64,000 nt of DNA, from assembly GCA_963575745.1 (NCBI GenBank), contig CAUYUJ010016060.1:732960-796959 (forward strand), in the 5' to 3' direction. The position numbers were made by a program, and so were the translations under genes. How positions within the stretch are numbered: the first letter of the stretch is position 1; every line of letters starts with the position of its first letter. The notes under the pieces are model-generated. The model was given only the letters and a program-made list of their open reading frames with translations, was not told where the DNA came from and ran no database searches. The stretch comes from Prorocentrum cordatum (lineage: Eukaryota > Sar > Dinophyceae > Prorocentrales > Prorocentraceae). This document shows positions 62,990 through 64,000 of this stretch, piece after piece.

Positions 62990-63445
62990 GCAACCTACCG
63001 TAGCATCCCGCAGATGCGGATAATGATGAGGGGGCGGCGGGGACGTCGGCAGTCTGCGAGGCTTTGAAGAAGTCCGCCGCAGGGGCATTAGTATTTTTTC
63101 TAACGATACGAGCCCGCTGCAGGCGCCGGTTTTTCTGTTAAGGCAATGTGGGTGGGTCGCGGGTTGGGTCCCTGCTGGGTCGCGGGTGGGTCGCGGGTGG
63201 GTCGTGGGTGGGTCGCGGGCCGGGTCGCGGGTGGGTCACGGGTGGGTCGTGGGGTGAGTCGCGGGGTGGGTTGCGGGGAGGGTAGCGGGCGGGTCGCGGG
63301 GTGGGTCGCGGGTGGGTCGCGGGTGGGTCGCGGGGTGGGTCGCGGGTGGGTCGCGGATGGGTCGCGAGTGGGTCGCGGGTGGGTCGCGGGGTTGGTCACG
63401 GGTGGGTCGCGAGGCGGGTCGCGGAGAGGACGACGCCAAACAACG
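62990..63445 (-). mobile_element. Inverted copy of the 14.53-15.19 kb repeat element
   Basis: The reverse complement gives, in order, GTCGTCGTTTG(GCGTCGTCC), (CGCGACCCACC)n, CCCACATTGCC, GGCGCCTGCAGCGGGCTCGT, TGCCGACGTCCCCGCCGCCC, CCTCAT and TATCCGCATCTGCGGGATGC. All of these are found in the same order at 14530-15185. Confidence 0.7.
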
Positions 63446-63552
63446 ACAGCAAACAAACAAACAACCAAACAAACAAACAATTGAACAATTAACAAGAGTC
63501 CGCACCGTGGAATCCCACTTCAGCCACGCACCCAGGGACAGTGAATGACCAT
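63446..63552 (-). repeat. TTTG microsatellite and conserved 50-bp repeat
   Basis: AAACAAAC tetranucleotides (63446-63482), then the reverse complement of the 9033-9100 sequence (63487-63552). Confidence 0.7.
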
Positions 63553-63589
63553 TCGGCCCTTCCGTTCTGATGTGTTGCAATGTACGTTG

Positions 63590-63910
63590 CGAAATATAGA
63601 TAGCCCATCCTAAGTTTAGCAAGCTATACTGTGTTATCCATATGGTGCGACATACGTTGAGCAAGTCATGGTGTGTTGTCGATGTTGGACCATACATGTG
63701 GTACAATGTTTGTTGTGCACGATACGTGGTACAATCCATCTGGTGCGCAGGCCATGCGAAGCAACCGACGCGGTGTTATTCAAGTGGTGCAATGTAGGTT
63801 GTGTGATCTCTGTGGTGCATCATATGTGGTGACAGTCACGCCGTGAGTGGGTGGTGACATTCGCTCACGCGTGAATGATACTCACGCGGTGCAATCTATG
63901 CGGTACGGCC
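63590..63910. repeat. Degenerate TGGTGCAATCTATG repeat
   Basis: GTGGTGCAATGTAGGTTGTG-type motifs, similar in style to 18060-18260. No gene to the end of the window. Confidence 0.5.
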
Positions 63911-64000
63911 TGTTGATGCAATCGGTTTTGGCAAACTGAGATTCGTCAGCCTCACTGCTCGCGCAATCATCCCACCGACCCGCCCACTCGCAGCTTGGTT

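Overview
The window is nuclear DNA of a dinoflagellate. The strongest evidence is the dinoflagellate trans-spliced leader (dinoSL). One perfect copy lies at 22478-22499, degenerate copies lie at 10211-10232 and 55344-55365, and a second worn copy abuts the first at 22500-22519. The DNA looks GC-rich and is mostly trinucleotide microsatellites, minisatellites and dispersed repeats, with very little recognisable coding sequence. That suits a GC-rich dinoflagellate such as Prorocentrum, but the species cannot be assigned from this window. Most long open frames are artefacts of GGA/TCC, GAT, CGT or CCG tracts, or of minisatellites whose period is a multiple of three.

Layout. 0-9 kb: a broken exon that looks Alba-like (163-480), polypurine/polypyrimidine tracts, an inverted-repeat element of about 150 bp (4153-4327), and several dispersed repeats. 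9-15.2 kb: an AT-rich island, a worn SL directly upstream of a gene with three ~60-residue repeats (10255-10998), then a satellite block (CCTATAGG-rich, 63-bp and 21-bp arrays) bracketed by inverted copies of one short sequence, then a CGCGACCCAC-repeat element. 15.2-22.4 kb: one candidate exon, copies of a TCTTGGGG-rich composite repeat, a 32-bp satellite and a duplicated segment with 53-bp arrays.

22.46-29.73 kb is the core of the window: a LINE-type retrotransposon with an SL at its 5' end and a 16-bp target-site duplication. ORF1 has a RanBP2-type zinc finger and coiled coils. ORF2 has endonuclease, reverse transcriptase and RNase H domains. The copy is damaged by an in-frame TGA, an altered endonuclease motif and frameshifts near the C-terminus.

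29.8-64 kb: more composite repeats, a 0.5-kb GAT/GCT array, a candidate minus-strand gene remnant (32.9-34.1 kb), a MIF4G-domain (eIF4G-like) coding exon at 37.4-38.3 kb, and many minisatellites (73, ~165, ~105, 42 and 66 bp). There is also a 0.9-kb repeated block (44.9-47.9 kb), an SL-tagged decayed gene made of YEGHQLS-type repeats (55.3-57 kb), and an inverted copy of the 14.6-15.2 kb element at 63.0-63.4 kb.

The unifying theme is retroposition of trans-spliced mRNA. The LINE supplies a plausible reverse transcriptase, and three of the best coding-like segments (10.2, 22.5 and 55.3 kb) each sit directly behind an SL relic in the same orientation.
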